A stretch of 64,000 nt of DNA from an uncultured Alteromonadaceae bacterium (GTDB taxonomy: Bacteria; Pseudomonadota; Gammaproteobacteria; Enterobacterales; Alteromonadaceae): assembly GCA_947494925.1 (NCBI GenBank), contig CANLWS010000003.1, positions 1 to 64,000 on the forward strand, read 5' to 3'. Both the position numbers and the translations under genes were made by a program. This document shows positions 47,801 to 55,711 of the stretch, piece after piece (position 1 is the stretch's first letter; every line of letters starts with the position of its first letter). Under the pieces are notes generated by a model. It was not told the origin of the DNA. It saw nothing but the letters and a program-made list of their open reading frames with translations, and searched no databases.

Positions 47801-48929
47801 TGGCGGCGATAACACTGACAACGCCACGCTTTATATTCAACAGGGCACCACGCTTTTCGGCCAGGAAGGTGAAGACTTTTTAGTGGTTCGTCGTGGTTCC
47901 AAGATTGAAGCTGTTGGCACAGCTGATGCGCCAATAACAATGACTTCTGTGCAAGATGTAACTGGTGCAGAAACTGACATTGGGCAATGGGGCGGTCTGG
48001 TATTGCTTGGGCGCGCACCAGCCAATTCATGTGGCGACCAGGTGGGTGAAACCACTGCCGATGAGCTGGCTAACTGTGGTGTATCTGCTGAAGGTGATGC
48101 TGGCCAGTTTGGCGGTACGATGTCAAATGATGATTCTGGCACATTGAAGTACGTCATAGTGAAGCACGCCGGACGTACACTGGGTAACGGGGATGAGCTA
48201 AACGGCATTTCCTTCGCCGGTGTTGGTTCAGGAACAGTTGTTGACTACATTCATGTCCACCAGAACCTGGATGATGGCATCGAATTCTTCGGTGGTTCTG
48301 TCAGCGTGAAGCACGTTGTCCTGACAGAAATCGGTGACGATTCTTTTGATTGGTCATTCGGTTGGACGGGGAATGCACAGTTTGTCCTAATCAAACAAGG
48401 GGCTGCCAACGGTGACAACGCCTTTGAAGCAGACAACAGTGAATTTGATGCATCAGCCACGCCTTTGACCAATCCTAACGTTGCTAACGTCACCATTATC
48501 GGTGCTGATGGTGCGAATGGTGTTCGCCTTCGCGCAGGCACAGCCGGTTCATTGTGGAATTTCGTTGTTACCGGTGGTGCAGGTTATTCAAACTGTCTGC
48601 GTGTTAATGGCGCGGAATCAGAAGCAAATGCAACTAACGGATCTCTGAACATGGCTAACTCCATAGTGGCCTGTGAAGCCGATGCTAACTTCGGCTCTGA
48701 CTTCACCAGCACCTGGTTCACTGGTGAATCAACCAATAGCGTATCAACTCTTGATGCACTCAGTTTGGCAGCAAATGGTTATCAACCTGATGCTGATTCC
48801 ATTCTGCTTGGAGCGGGCGCTGATCCTTCAACAGTAAGTCCTTTCTTTGACAGTGTTGACTACATTGGTGCGATGGATCCGAACAATGATTGGACGGAAG
48901 GCTGGGTGACTGTCGGTCTGGAAGATTAA
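44832..48929 (+). CDS. Lipoprotein with three large beta-helix-like repeats
   Basis: A 1365-residue outer-membrane or surface lipoprotein. The signal ends in the lipobox VLAGC (Cys21 of the form starting at 44832, chosen because GGAG lies six bases upstream). A Pro-Thr repeat linker follows (about residues 43-63), then three tandem copies of a ~430-residue domain. Each copy has GQWGGLVLLG, AGQFGGT, KHAGRTLGNGDELNGISFAGVGSG, DDGIEFFGG and FGWTG, in a pattern suggesting a right-handed beta-helix. Similar domains occur in Bacteroidetes and Xanthomonas-type surface proteins near TonB receptors. Conserved Cys pairs suggest disulfides. It precedes the TonB receptor gene and is probably its surface partner. 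Confidence 0.85.
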   Translation: MEIKNVFKASAITVALVLAGCGGDININEGDVIDNSDNSVTNPPTPTPTPTPTPTPTPTPTPTGTQNALEQGLATDASGDFPEISDKPVYRLNTDTTFTQDVVLSADAHWVLDGRTAVGGDNENSAVLTIEAGTTIFGEEGEDFLVVRRGSQIDAQGTAAAPIIMTSVQDVTGQETGIGQWGGLVLLGKAPANSCGDQVGETTADELANCGVSAEGDAGQFGGTDPEDNSGTLRYVVIKHAGRTLGNGDELNGISFAGVGSGTTVDYIQVHQNLDDGIEFFGGTVDVSHVVLTDIGDDSLDWSFGWTGKAQYVYIQQGEDAGDNAIEADNSEFDASATPLTKPAIANVTIVGAAGANGARLRAGTAGNLTNVLVTGPTGYENCLRVNGDESAANAESGELTITGSVVACADSSNNFGSQAIGSGNVQSWFEGQAGNMTLTPNDLGLSANGYVPQAGSVLLSSGTNPQDIRSSFENAQYVGAFDGQTNWMSGWTVGVNGGFPTDVQNAMEQGLATDVSGDFPAITDKPVYQLAADTTFTSDVAFTNDAHWVLTGRTAVGGDDVDNAVLYIQDGTTVFGQEGEDFLVARRGSRIEALGTASSPITLTSVQDVTGEETGIGQWGGLVLLGKAPANSCGDQVGETTADELANCGVSAEGDAGQFGGTDPEDNSGTLNYVIIKHAGRTLGNGDELNGISFAGVGSGTTVDYIQVHQNLDDGIEFFGGTVSVSHVVLTDIGDDSFDWSFGWTGNAQFVYIVQSGNDGDNAFESDNSEFDAAATPLTNPTVANVTIQGATGTNGVRLRAGTAGMLKNFLVTGPAGYSNCLRVNGDESEANATAGTLNMTNSMIACETDANFGNDFTQTWFEAEATNGVVSASELNLAADGRTPEATSPLLGAGADLSEENSFFASTNYIGAFDGTNDWTSGWTYGLTGGFPTDVDNALTQGLATDVSADFPEITDKPVYQLGADTTFIADVTLTSDAHWVLNGRTAVGGDNTDNATLYIQQGTTLFGQEGEDFLVVRRGSKIEAVGTADAPITMTSVQDVTGAETDIGQWGGLVLLGRAPANSCGDQVGETTADELANCGVSAEGDAGQFGGTMSNDDSGTLKYVIVKHAGRTLGNGDELNGISFAGVGSGTVVDYIHVHQNLDDGIEFFGGSVSVKHVVLTEIGDDSFDWSFGWTGNAQFVLIKQGAANGDNAFEADNSEFDASATPLTNPNVANVTIIGADGANGVRLRAGTAGSLWNFVVTGGAGYSNCLRVNGAESEANATNGSLNMANSIVACEADANFGSDFTSTWFTGESTNSVSTLDALSLAANGYQPDADSILLGAGADPSTVSPFFDSVDYIGAMDPNNDWTEGWVTVGLED
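44958..45020 (+). repeat. Pro-Thr codon repeat (CCN-ACN) linker
   Basis: About ten alternating proline and threonine codons encode a stiff linker between the lipidated Cys and the first repeat domain. Copy changes here would stay in frame (6-base unit), so linker length could vary between strains without breaking the protein. Confidence 0.8.
45027..48926 (+). repeat. Three tandem ~1.3-kb in-gene repeats
   Basis: Unit starts are at 45027, 46344 and 47643 (439, 433 and about 428 codons), each opening with NA.xQGLATD.S.DFP. Long stretches such as the APANSCGDQVGETTADELANC region are almost the same in protein but differ at many synonymous sites, so the duplications are old or kept by selection, with recent gene conversion unlikely. 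Confidence 0.88.
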
Positions 48930-48968
48930 TTCGCTGGCGTTTTAGCAATTTAATCCGGTGATTTTTGA

Positions 48969-48990
48969 TAAGGCGCCATATGGCGCCTTA
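48969..48990. promoter_or_regulatory. Perfect 22-bp palindrome between lipoprotein and receptor genes
   Basis: TAAGGCGCCAT is followed at once by its exact reverse complement. It lies 40 bp after the lipoprotein stop and 48 bp before the receptor start. With no T-run it could be an mRNA hairpin that protects the upstream message, setting a lipoprotein excess over receptor, or an operator. Confidence 0.55.
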
Positions 48991-49037
48991 AACAGATTAT
49001 CCATTCCGCGTCAGTTATTTAACGGAGTTTTATCATC

Positions 49038-51776
49038 ATGAGTGTTATACATGATAGTTTGCCAGGAAAATCAAAACTAAACTTGGCAATAGTGTCCGCG
49101 TTATTTGCAGCAGGCATAAGCCCCCAGCTTTCAATGGCTCAGGAGCAGGATTCGGTCATAGAAGAAGTTGTTGCAACTGGAACACGACTCAAAGGCAGTG
49201 CTTCAGCTGTTCTTCAGGAAAGACAGAACCAGGCATTTGTCGCAGACATCTTAGGTGCTGAACAGATATCGAGAACTGGTGATGGCGATGCGGCATCTGC
49301 ATTGCGACGCGTTACGGGCCTCACCTTGGTAGACGGAAAATTTATTTATGTGCGCGGGCTGGGTGAACGCTACTCAAGCACTCAGCTGAATGGAATGGGT
49401 GTACCCAGTCCAGACCCAACTCGCTCAGTGGTACCTTTGGATTTATTCCCCTCTGATATTATTGAAAGCCTAAACGTGCAGAAATCTTTCTCACCGGACA
49501 TGCCTGCGCATTTCGGTGGCGGTAACGTGGATATCCGCACCAAATCCATCCCGAATGATTTTATATTTAAGGTGTCCGGTAGTTTAGGAACCAACACTAA
49601 TAATAGTGATGACGGCTATTTTTACAGTGGCGGTGGTGATGACTGGACAGGGCGGGACGATGGGTCGCGCGCTTTACCTGACATTATACGCAATAGCCTC
49701 AGACAGGCACAGTCGGATGATGGAATTGAAGGTTCCAGTCAGTTCCCGCTTACATTAGAAGATCGCAAAGCCTTTTTAAGTTCCATGTTCTGGGACATTG
49801 GCCCAGATGTGAAAAGTGTCGATCCGGACTTCGGGCTAGGTATTACTTTGGGTAACGTATATGACACTGACTACGGTGCTTTAGGTTTTCTTTCAACTAT
49901 TTCCTATGACAATGCCTGGGATGTCAGTGAAGAAATTAACGGCACGAATTTAGGTACAGTTGGTTGTTCAGATTTACCAAGCGAGCTGTCATTTGATGGA
50001 AAGTGTTTTGCCCAGCGTTTTGAAGGTGTATCCACAGAACAGAATGTGCGCTGGAGTGGCATGTTTAACATTGGTTACGAGTACAACAATAACCATAAGC
50101 TGGAAATTACCAATATAATTTTGCACGACATGCGTGACCGCGTTCGTGTACGAGATTTCATTGACGTTAACGAGACGGTGTTTGGCGAGCGAGAGCTAAG
50201 CCGGGTAGACATGCTGTTTGAAGAGCGTCGGATGACTTCCAATCAAATCAAGGGAACTCACAATTTTCCAGAGTACAAAAATGCCTACTTTGATTGGTAC
50301 GCAGGAAGCAGCAGAGCGAGTCGGGCACAACCGGGCAGTCTCGATGTTGTTTACCAGCAAAACCTGGACAACGGTGTATTTGAGTCTCAACAATTACAAG
50401 ATGTTTCGGCCACAAGCGTTGGCCGTGAATTTCAGAGTCTGCGCGACGTATCGGAATCATACGGCTGGAATGCTGGCGTTCCGCTCTATCTTGACGGTTG
50501 GGAACTGGAGCTAAAAGCGGGGGCAGATTTCTTCGAAAAGGCCCGTAAAGCTGAAAATATTTCTATTGATGTACCACACAGAGCGATTGCGGACGAATTT
50601 AGTTTCGGTACACGGATAGATGAGATATTTTCTGCGGAAAACTTAGCCAATGATGAATTTTACAATAGCAGCACAGGGGCGGGCATTCTTGAATCAGGCA
50701 CCTCTGATGGCGATAAATATGCAGCTGGTACTAAGATAGATGCTTATTATTTTCTTGCCGATGCATTCGTTGATAACGTTATCCGTATCAGTGGCGGTGT
50801 GCGCTTTGAAGACTTCCGACAAATTTCAGTACCCTTTGCAGCTCATGAGAATTTGTTTTCTGTAGAAGGTGATGAACTGGCTTCACTGGCATTTCAGGAA
50901 GATGACATATTTCCTTCACTTGCGGTGACCTATTTCATTAATCAGGAGATGCAACTCAGGCTAAACGTCAGTCAAACTGCCATACGGCCAGATTTGCGTG
51001 ATATCAGTACCACCTTCTTTATTGATCCCCTGACTGAGTTTCTGGTTCGGGGTACGCCTTTGCTGCAAAGTTCCAAGCTGGATAACATCGATGTCCGTTG
51101 GGAATGGTACATGGCATCAGGTAACAACCTGTCTGTGGCGTTATTCTACAAAGACATTGAAACGCCAATTGAATTAGTCGAGTTGGGCACTGTTGGTGGG
51201 GCAGCACCTAACCTGCTGACGGCCAACGGTGAGTCTGGTGAATTGTACGGTATCGAAATGGAATTTTTACAAGATCTGACCTTCATTGACAACAGCCTGT
51301 CGAATTTCTTCGTTACCGGTAACCTGACTTTCTCCGATTCAGAAGTCACCCTGGGTGCTGTTGATGACGACGAAATTTCGTTGTTTGAAGAACAGCTACT
51401 GGATGCCTTGGATGCCACAAGTGCTTCTAACATAGTTACCAACAATAAGCGTCGACTGGTTGGTCATTCGGAATGGGTGGCTAACTTCCAGATGGGGTGG
51501 GATTCAGATAACGGTGAACATTCTACAACCCTAGTTTACAACGCCTTTGGTCCACGGATCATTGTGCCGGGAACCAGGGGGAATCAGGACGCACAGGAGG
51601 AGACTTTTCATTCGTTGGACTTTGTTTACACCTATTACCCGACATTTGAGACCACGCTTAAATTCAGCGTTAAAAATATCCTGGACGAGCAAAAAGAAAT
51701 TAGTCAGGAAGGACTGGATCTTTTTGTCGAGAAACAAGGTATTTCTCTAAGCGCAAGCTTCTCCTGGGAGTTTTAA
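49038..51776 (+). CDS. TonB-dependent outer-membrane receptor
   Basis: A 912-residue receptor with a signal peptide (cleavage near Ala34), a TonB-box-like segment EEVVATGTR (residues 42-50), a plug domain (about 60-180, with RVTGLTLVDGKFIYVRGLGERYS-type motif and FGGGNVDIRTK), a 22-strand barrel and a C-terminal aromatic residue (FSWEF) for outer-membrane assembly. It follows the repeat lipoprotein gene by 108 bp under the same Pho-box-like promoter. The ligand is not known; phosphate or a phosphate-containing compound is the natural guess. The TonB motor operon comes next. Confidence 0.92.
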   Translation: MSVIHDSLPGKSKLNLAIVSALFAAGISPQLSMAQEQDSVIEEVVATGTRLKGSASAVLQERQNQAFVADILGAEQISRTGDGDAASALRRVTGLTLVDGKFIYVRGLGERYSSTQLNGMGVPSPDPTRSVVPLDLFPSDIIESLNVQKSFSPDMPAHFGGGNVDIRTKSIPNDFIFKVSGSLGTNTNNSDDGYFYSGGGDDWTGRDDGSRALPDIIRNSLRQAQSDDGIEGSSQFPLTLEDRKAFLSSMFWDIGPDVKSVDPDFGLGITLGNVYDTDYGALGFLSTISYDNAWDVSEEINGTNLGTVGCSDLPSELSFDGKCFAQRFEGVSTEQNVRWSGMFNIGYEYNNNHKLEITNIILHDMRDRVRVRDFIDVNETVFGERELSRVDMLFEERRMTSNQIKGTHNFPEYKNAYFDWYAGSSRASRAQPGSLDVVYQQNLDNGVFESQQLQDVSATSVGREFQSLRDVSESYGWNAGVPLYLDGWELELKAGADFFEKARKAENISIDVPHRAIADEFSFGTRIDEIFSAENLANDEFYNSSTGAGILESGTSDGDKYAAGTKIDAYYFLADAFVDNVIRISGGVRFEDFRQISVPFAAHENLFSVEGDELASLAFQEDDIFPSLAVTYFINQEMQLRLNVSQTAIRPDLRDISTTFFIDPLTEFLVRGTPLLQSSKLDNIDVRWEWYMASGNNLSVALFYKDIETPIELVELGTVGGAAPNLLTANGESGELYGIEMEFLQDLTFIDNSLSNFFVTGNLTFSDSEVTLGAVDDDEISLFEEQLLDALDATSASNIVTNNKRRLVGHSEWVANFQMGWDSDNGEHSTTLVYNAFGPRIIVPGTRGNQDAQEETFHSLDFVYTYYPTFETTLKFSVKNILDEQKEISQEGLDLFVEKQGISLSASFSWEF

Positions 51777-51819
51777 TCAGAGCGTACATTGGAGTTTAAC
51801 AGCTTCCAATGCACTCCTT

Positions 51820-51848
51820 CAGAGCCGCAATCGCGGCTCTGTGTTTTT
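51820..51848 (+). terminator. Terminator of the lipoprotein-receptor unit
   Basis: CAGAGCCGC / GCGGCTCTG with a four-base loop is followed by TGTTTTT. It separates the receptor transcript from the next Pho-box promoter at 51861. Confidence 0.82.
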
Positions 51849-51860
51849 CCGTGTTTCAGT

Positions 51861-51893
51861 ATTGTCATGAATCTGCAATTAAACTGTCACACT
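51861..51893 (+). promoter_or_regulatory. Candidate Pho box upstream of the TonB2 motor operon
   Basis: Three abutting 11-bp units read TTGTCATGAAT, CTGCAATTAAA and CTGTCACACTA, in perfect phase, with CTGTCAT-like heads. A CATTAT that could be a -10 element follows at 51896-51901. The DUF3450 gene starts 75 bp downstream. Confidence 0.7.
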
Positions 51894-51967
51894 AGGTCAT
51901 TATCCTGCTCGCAGCTTTGAAAGGCGGCTTTCTGCCAGCCTCAATTTGAGAGTCAGGACTTAATTGT

Positions 51968-52735
51968 ATGAAGTTTTTTAGACCAGCAGCTGTAGCAGTA
52001 GCAGTGGGCGTGATGCTAACGTCTACTCTCTCAGCGCAGGAAGACAAAGAATTAAAAACCGTGGTTGACGCAGCAACTGAAATCAATCAGTCAGCGGAGC
52101 AGTCACAGGTGAAAATCAACCAAATCACCGATCAGATTGAAGACAAACTTCAGCAATTTAAAACCATTAATAAAGAAACCGATGGACTGCGCATTTACAA
52201 CCAGCAGTTGCGTAAGCAGATTGCCAGCCAGCAACAGGAAATGCGTGATCTGAACAGCGCAATCGATGAAGTCAGTGTGGTTGAACGACAAATTACGCCC
52301 TTGATGTTGAACATGATCGAAGGGTTGGAGCAATTCATCGCCCTGGATGTCCCCTTTCTTCCACAAGAACGTTCTCAGCGTATCACGGACCTTAAATCAA
52401 TGATGGACAGAGCTGACGTTGCGCCATCTGAAAAGTTTCGTCGCGTAATGGAAGCCTACCAGGTTGAAATGGATTACGGCCGCACATTGGAAGCCTATGC
52501 CGGGTTGCACACCATTGGTGGACAGGAACGTAACGTGGACTTCCTGCGCATTGGAAGAACCGCGTTAGTTTATCAGACACGTGATGCGAGCTTGCAGGGC
52601 ACCTGGAACAAGCAAACCAGTCAGTGGGAAGAGTTGCCATCTAGTTACCGCACTCAGGTAACGAAAGGACTGCGCATGGCCAAAAAGCAAATGGCGCCAG
52701 ATTTACTTATGTTGCCGATTGCGGTTACAGACTGA
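51968..52735 (+). CDS. DUF3450 periplasmic coiled-coil protein
   Basis: A 255-residue exported protein with a signal peptide (ending LSA) and a long coiled coil over about residues 30-120 (QINQSAEQSQVKINQITDQIED, LRKQIASQQQEMRDLN). The family DUF3450 accompanies TonB2/ExbB-type operons in Vibrio and Alteromonadales, and is probably a periplasmic partner of the motor. It is the first gene of a six-gene run whose neighbours nearly abut. Confidence 0.9.
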   Translation: MKFFRPAAVAVAVGVMLTSTLSAQEDKELKTVVDAATEINQSAEQSQVKINQITDQIEDKLQQFKTINKETDGLRIYNQQLRKQIASQQQEMRDLNSAIDEVSVVERQITPLMLNMIEGLEQFIALDVPFLPQERSQRITDLKSMMDRADVAPSEKFRRVMEAYQVEMDYGRTLEAYAGLHTIGGQERNVDFLRIGRTALVYQTRDASLQGTWNKQTSQWEELPSSYRTQVTKGLRMAKKQMAPDLLMLPIAVTD

Positions 52736-52742
52736 TTGAGTG

Positions 52743-54122
52743 ATGAAAATAATGAAGAGAATAAATCAAATATTAGCGGCACTAATTGCCTCAATCGCCC
52801 TGACTGGGAGTTTGGCTGCGCAAGAAAAAGCATTGGATTTGGATGCCTTGCTAAAACAGCTTGAACAGGGCAAGTTTCAGCAGAATCAACAGAATATAGA
52901 ACGCGAGAGAGAGTTTGCGCAAAAACGCTCTGAGCAAGAAAAAATGCTTCGAGATGCAGGTAACGCAAGGGATTCGGAATTAAGAACATCCGCACAACTG
53001 GAAACTCAGTACGAAGAAAACGAATTTAAAATTGCAGACTTAAAGCAAGCAGTAGACACGCGCCTGGGCTCGCTAAAAGAACTCTTTGGTGCATTGCAGC
53101 AGACCGCTGGCGATACCAAAAACAAATTCTTTGGTTCGCTTATTTCTGCGCAGATTCCCGGGCGAGCAGAATTCCTGGATGATCTGGCACAATCCATGGG
53201 TAAAAGTAGCAAACTCGCGTCGATTGCTGAAATCGAACGGGTGTGGTTTGAATTGCAACGTGAAATGACGGAATCGGGCAAAGTTACGCGCTTTACTACT
53301 GATGTTGTTGAAGCTAGTGGCGCTAAAGTCAGCAAAGAAGTGGTTCGTGTTGGTTCCTTTGCATTGATTGCTGATGGTAAATATCTGGATTATGAAGGGG
53401 CAACCAATTCGGTTTCAGAACTGGTTCGTCAACCAGCAGAACGCTTTACCTCAAGCGCTGCAGCGTTACAAAACTCCAATGGCGAGTTAGTTCAATTCGG
53501 TATGGACCCAACTGGCGGCTCTATTCTTCGTTTATTGGTTAATGCGCCTAATCTGCAGGAACGTATTCATCAGGGCGAATTGGTTGGTTACATCATTATT
53601 GCCGTGGGTGCAGTAGGGATCCTTGTGGCAATCTGGCGCTTTATTGTTCTGACTCACATTGGTGGCAAAGTCAGACGTCAGCTGAAATCCGATACCTTCA
53701 AAGATGACAATCCTCTTGGCCGGGTCATGCAGGTCAAGGACAAATACCCTGAAGCGGACACTGAAGCTTTGGAACTGCATCTCACCGAAGCAATTTTAGG
53801 TGAAGTCCCCAAGCTGGGTCGATTCCTGACATTGGTTAAAATGATTGCTGTCGTTGCGCCTCTTGGCGGCTTGCTTGGAACAGTAACGGGTATGATAGTG
53901 ACCTTCCAACAAATTACCTTGTTTGGAACAGGTGACCCGAAAATTATGGCGGGCGGTATCTCATCTGCGCTGATTACCACTGTTCTTGGTCTGGTTGTGG
54001 CTATTCCGACAACCTTACTCTTTGCACTGCTAAATACACAAAGTAAAAACATCGTATATATCCTGCAGGAACAAGCGGCAGGTGTGATAGCAGAGCGCGC
54101 GGAAAGGCTAGAGAAGGCTTAA
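52743..54122 (+). CDS. ttpC: TtpC-like MotA/TolQ/ExbB-family protein
   Basis: A 459-residue inner-membrane protein. A signal-like first helix (residues about 5-25) is followed by a periplasmic coiled coil to about 280, then an ExbB/TolQ domain with helices near 285-305, 370-395 and 415-440 (PLGGLLGTVTGMIVTFQ is the signature). This fits TtpC, the fourth component of the Vibrio TonB2 system, which is essential there. It begins 8 bp after the DUF3450 stop. Confidence 0.88.
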   Translation: MKIMKRINQILAALIASIALTGSLAAQEKALDLDALLKQLEQGKFQQNQQNIEREREFAQKRSEQEKMLRDAGNARDSELRTSAQLETQYEENEFKIADLKQAVDTRLGSLKELFGALQQTAGDTKNKFFGSLISAQIPGRAEFLDDLAQSMGKSSKLASIAEIERVWFELQREMTESGKVTRFTTDVVEASGAKVSKEVVRVGSFALIADGKYLDYEGATNSVSELVRQPAERFTSSAAALQNSNGELVQFGMDPTGGSILRLLVNAPNLQERIHQGELVGYIIIAVGAVGILVAIWRFIVLTHIGGKVRRQLKSDTFKDDNPLGRVMQVKDKYPEADTEALELHLTEAILGEVPKLGRFLTLVKMIAVVAPLGGLLGTVTGMIVTFQQITLFGTGDPKIMAGGISSALITTVLGLVVAIPTTLLFALLNTQSKNIVYILQEQAAGVIAERAERLEKA

Positions 54123-54128
54123 TCAATC

Positions 54129-54656
54129 ATGTTGCTTGAGCTATTCGAATCACTACGGGATTTTACTGAAACTGGCGGGATCGTCCTGCTCTTTATCGGT
54201 GGCCTCATCTTTATCATGTGGTTGCTGATACTTGAACGGGTCTTTTACGTCCATGGTGGACACAAAGCGTTTAAAAAGCAGGTGATTTCCACCTGGATGG
54301 CCAGAACAGACAGAACTTCCTGGAATGCTGAACAAATTCGGCAGGCCATGGTGTCTCGCGTCAGCCTGAAGCTTAAATACAGCTTACCTGTTATTCAATC
54401 ACTGGTCGCCCTTTGCCCTTTGCTGGGTTTGATGGGCACTGTGACTGGCATGATCCAGGTATTTGATGTGATGGCTGTCTCGGGTGGTGGCAATGCTCGG
54501 TCGATGGCCGCGGGTGTATCGCAAGCAACTATTCCCACTATGGCTGGCATGGTGGGTGCCTTGTCAGGGGTCTTTGCGTCAACCTGGCTAACTCGCACGG
54601 CCAAAACAGAACGTTCGCATTTAGAAGATGCATTAGTCATGCAACGCCAGGACTGA
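54129..54656 (+). CDS. exbB: ExbB-family proton channel subunit
   Basis: A 175-residue inner-membrane protein with three helices (about 18-40, 95-118, 135-158) and the signature PLLGLMGTVTGMIQVFD. Together with ExbD it turns proton flow into motion of TonB. It is short, as usual for ExbB2 proteins of the TtpC-type systems. It lies 6 bp after ttpC. Confidence 0.93.
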   Translation: MLLELFESLRDFTETGGIVLLFIGGLIFIMWLLILERVFYVHGGHKAFKKQVISTWMARTDRTSWNAEQIRQAMVSRVSLKLKYSLPVIQSLVALCPLLGLMGTVTGMIQVFDVMAVSGGGNARSMAAGVSQATIPTMAGMVGALSGVFASTWLTRTAKTERSHLEDALVMQRQD

Positions 54657-54681
54657 GACCAGGCTACTTAGAGAGAACAAA

Positions 54682-55089
54682 ATGAAACAGCATTTTCAAA
54701 ATTTAATCGACGAAGAAGAATCCAATATCGACATGACGCCTATGTTGGACGTGGTGTTCATTATGCTGATCTTTTTCATTGTTACAGCCTCTTTCGTGAA
54801 AGAAGCCGGTATTGATGTAAACCGTCCTGATGCAGCAACTGCTGTGAAAAAAGATCGCGCAAACATTTTAGTTGCCATCAGTGACAAAGGTGAAATCTGG
54901 ATCAATAAGCGTCGCATCGATAAACGTGCCGTTCAGGCAAACATCGAGCGGCTGCATGCAGAAAACCCACAAGGCACAGTGGTGATTCAGGCAGATAAAA
55001 AAGCTACCACAGAAACATTGATTGCGGTGATGGATGCGTCCAGAGCAGCAGGTGTGTTTGATGTGTCTATTGCTGCACAAGAGCCGTAA
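54682..55089 (+). CDS. exbD: ExbD-family energy transducer subunit
   Basis: A 135-residue protein with one helix near the N-terminus. The conserved proton-carrying Asp is Asp23 in DMTPMLDVVFIMLIFF, followed by a periplasmic domain (ATAVKKDRANILVAISDKG, VVIQADKKATTETLI). It partners ExbB in the TonB motor. It starts 25 bp after exbB behind AGAGAGAACA. Confidence 0.94.
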   Translation: MKQHFQNLIDEEESNIDMTPMLDVVFIMLIFFIVTASFVKEAGIDVNRPDAATAVKKDRANILVAISDKGEIWINKRRIDKRAVQANIERLHAENPQGTVVIQADKKATTETLIAVMDASRAAGVFDVSIAAQEP

Positions 55090-55092
55090 GTT

Positions 55093-55701
55093 ATGCCACG
55101 TATTCTTCTCGCAATATTGTTTGCTGCTGGTGTAACTCTTGGGTTGTTCATGTTGATGCAGGCATTGATAAAAAGTGGTGATCAACAACTGACAGAACCG
55201 CCGAAAGGCAGTGTGTTGGATTTTGTCCGTGTTAAAAAAGATGAAGTAACAGAACAAAAAGACCGTAAACCGAAAAAGCCACCCAAACCTGAACAACCGC
55301 CACCCGATCTGCCTCAACCAGAGATGGATGCAGCGTCACCGGATGCGCAGGGGGCAAATTTTGATTTCGCTGCTGACGTTGGGGCAGAGGTGAATCTTGA
55401 GGGAGGCCTGGCCCTTGAGTCAGGTGATGGTGAGTACCTTCCAATAGTGAAAGTTGCGCCTGTCTATCCGAGGCGCGCGTTGTCCAGAGGGATAGAAGGT
55501 TATGTCATCGTTGAATTTACGGTGACCAAACAAGGTTCCGTAAGTGGGCCAAAAGTCATCGAAGCGCAGCCAGCCGATATTTTTGAACAAGCTGCTGTCG
55601 ATGCCGTGTTGAAGTTTAAATATAAACCGCGCGTGATCAATGGCGAAGCGACGGAAGTTGCTGGCGTACAAAATCGAATTTCTTTTCAAATTGATGGTTA
55701 A
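55093..55701 (+). CDS. tonB: TonB-type energy transducer
   Basis: A 202-residue TonB. N-terminal helix (residues about 3-22), a short proline-rich rod (KPKKPPKPEQPPPDLPQP), and the C-terminal domain with YPRRALSRGIEGYVIVEFTV and FKYKPRVINGE that touches receptor TonB boxes. The rod is short, as in TonB2 proteins. It begins 3 bp after exbD. By location it most likely serves the receptor at 49038. Confidence 0.93.
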   Translation: MPRILLAILFAAGVTLGLFMLMQALIKSGDQQLTEPPKGSVLDFVRVKKDEVTEQKDRKPKKPPKPEQPPPDLPQPEMDAASPDAQGANFDFAADVGAEVNLEGGLALESGDGEYLPIVKVAPVYPRRALSRGIEGYVIVEFTVTKQGSVSGPKVIEAQPADIFEQAAVDAVLKFKYKPRVINGEATEVAGVQNRISFQIDG

Positions 55702-55711
55702 AGGTGACTGA

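Noticed and set aside
47837-48208. Long antisense frames inside the repeat lipoprotein (for example 47837-48208 and 48251-48541)
   Set aside because: They recur in each repeat unit because the coding strand is repeated; no independent support.
45027-48926. Tandem 1.3-kb repeats as mobile element copies
   Set aside because: They are in frame within one protein gene, lack terminal inverted repeats and transposase motifs, and are domain duplications.
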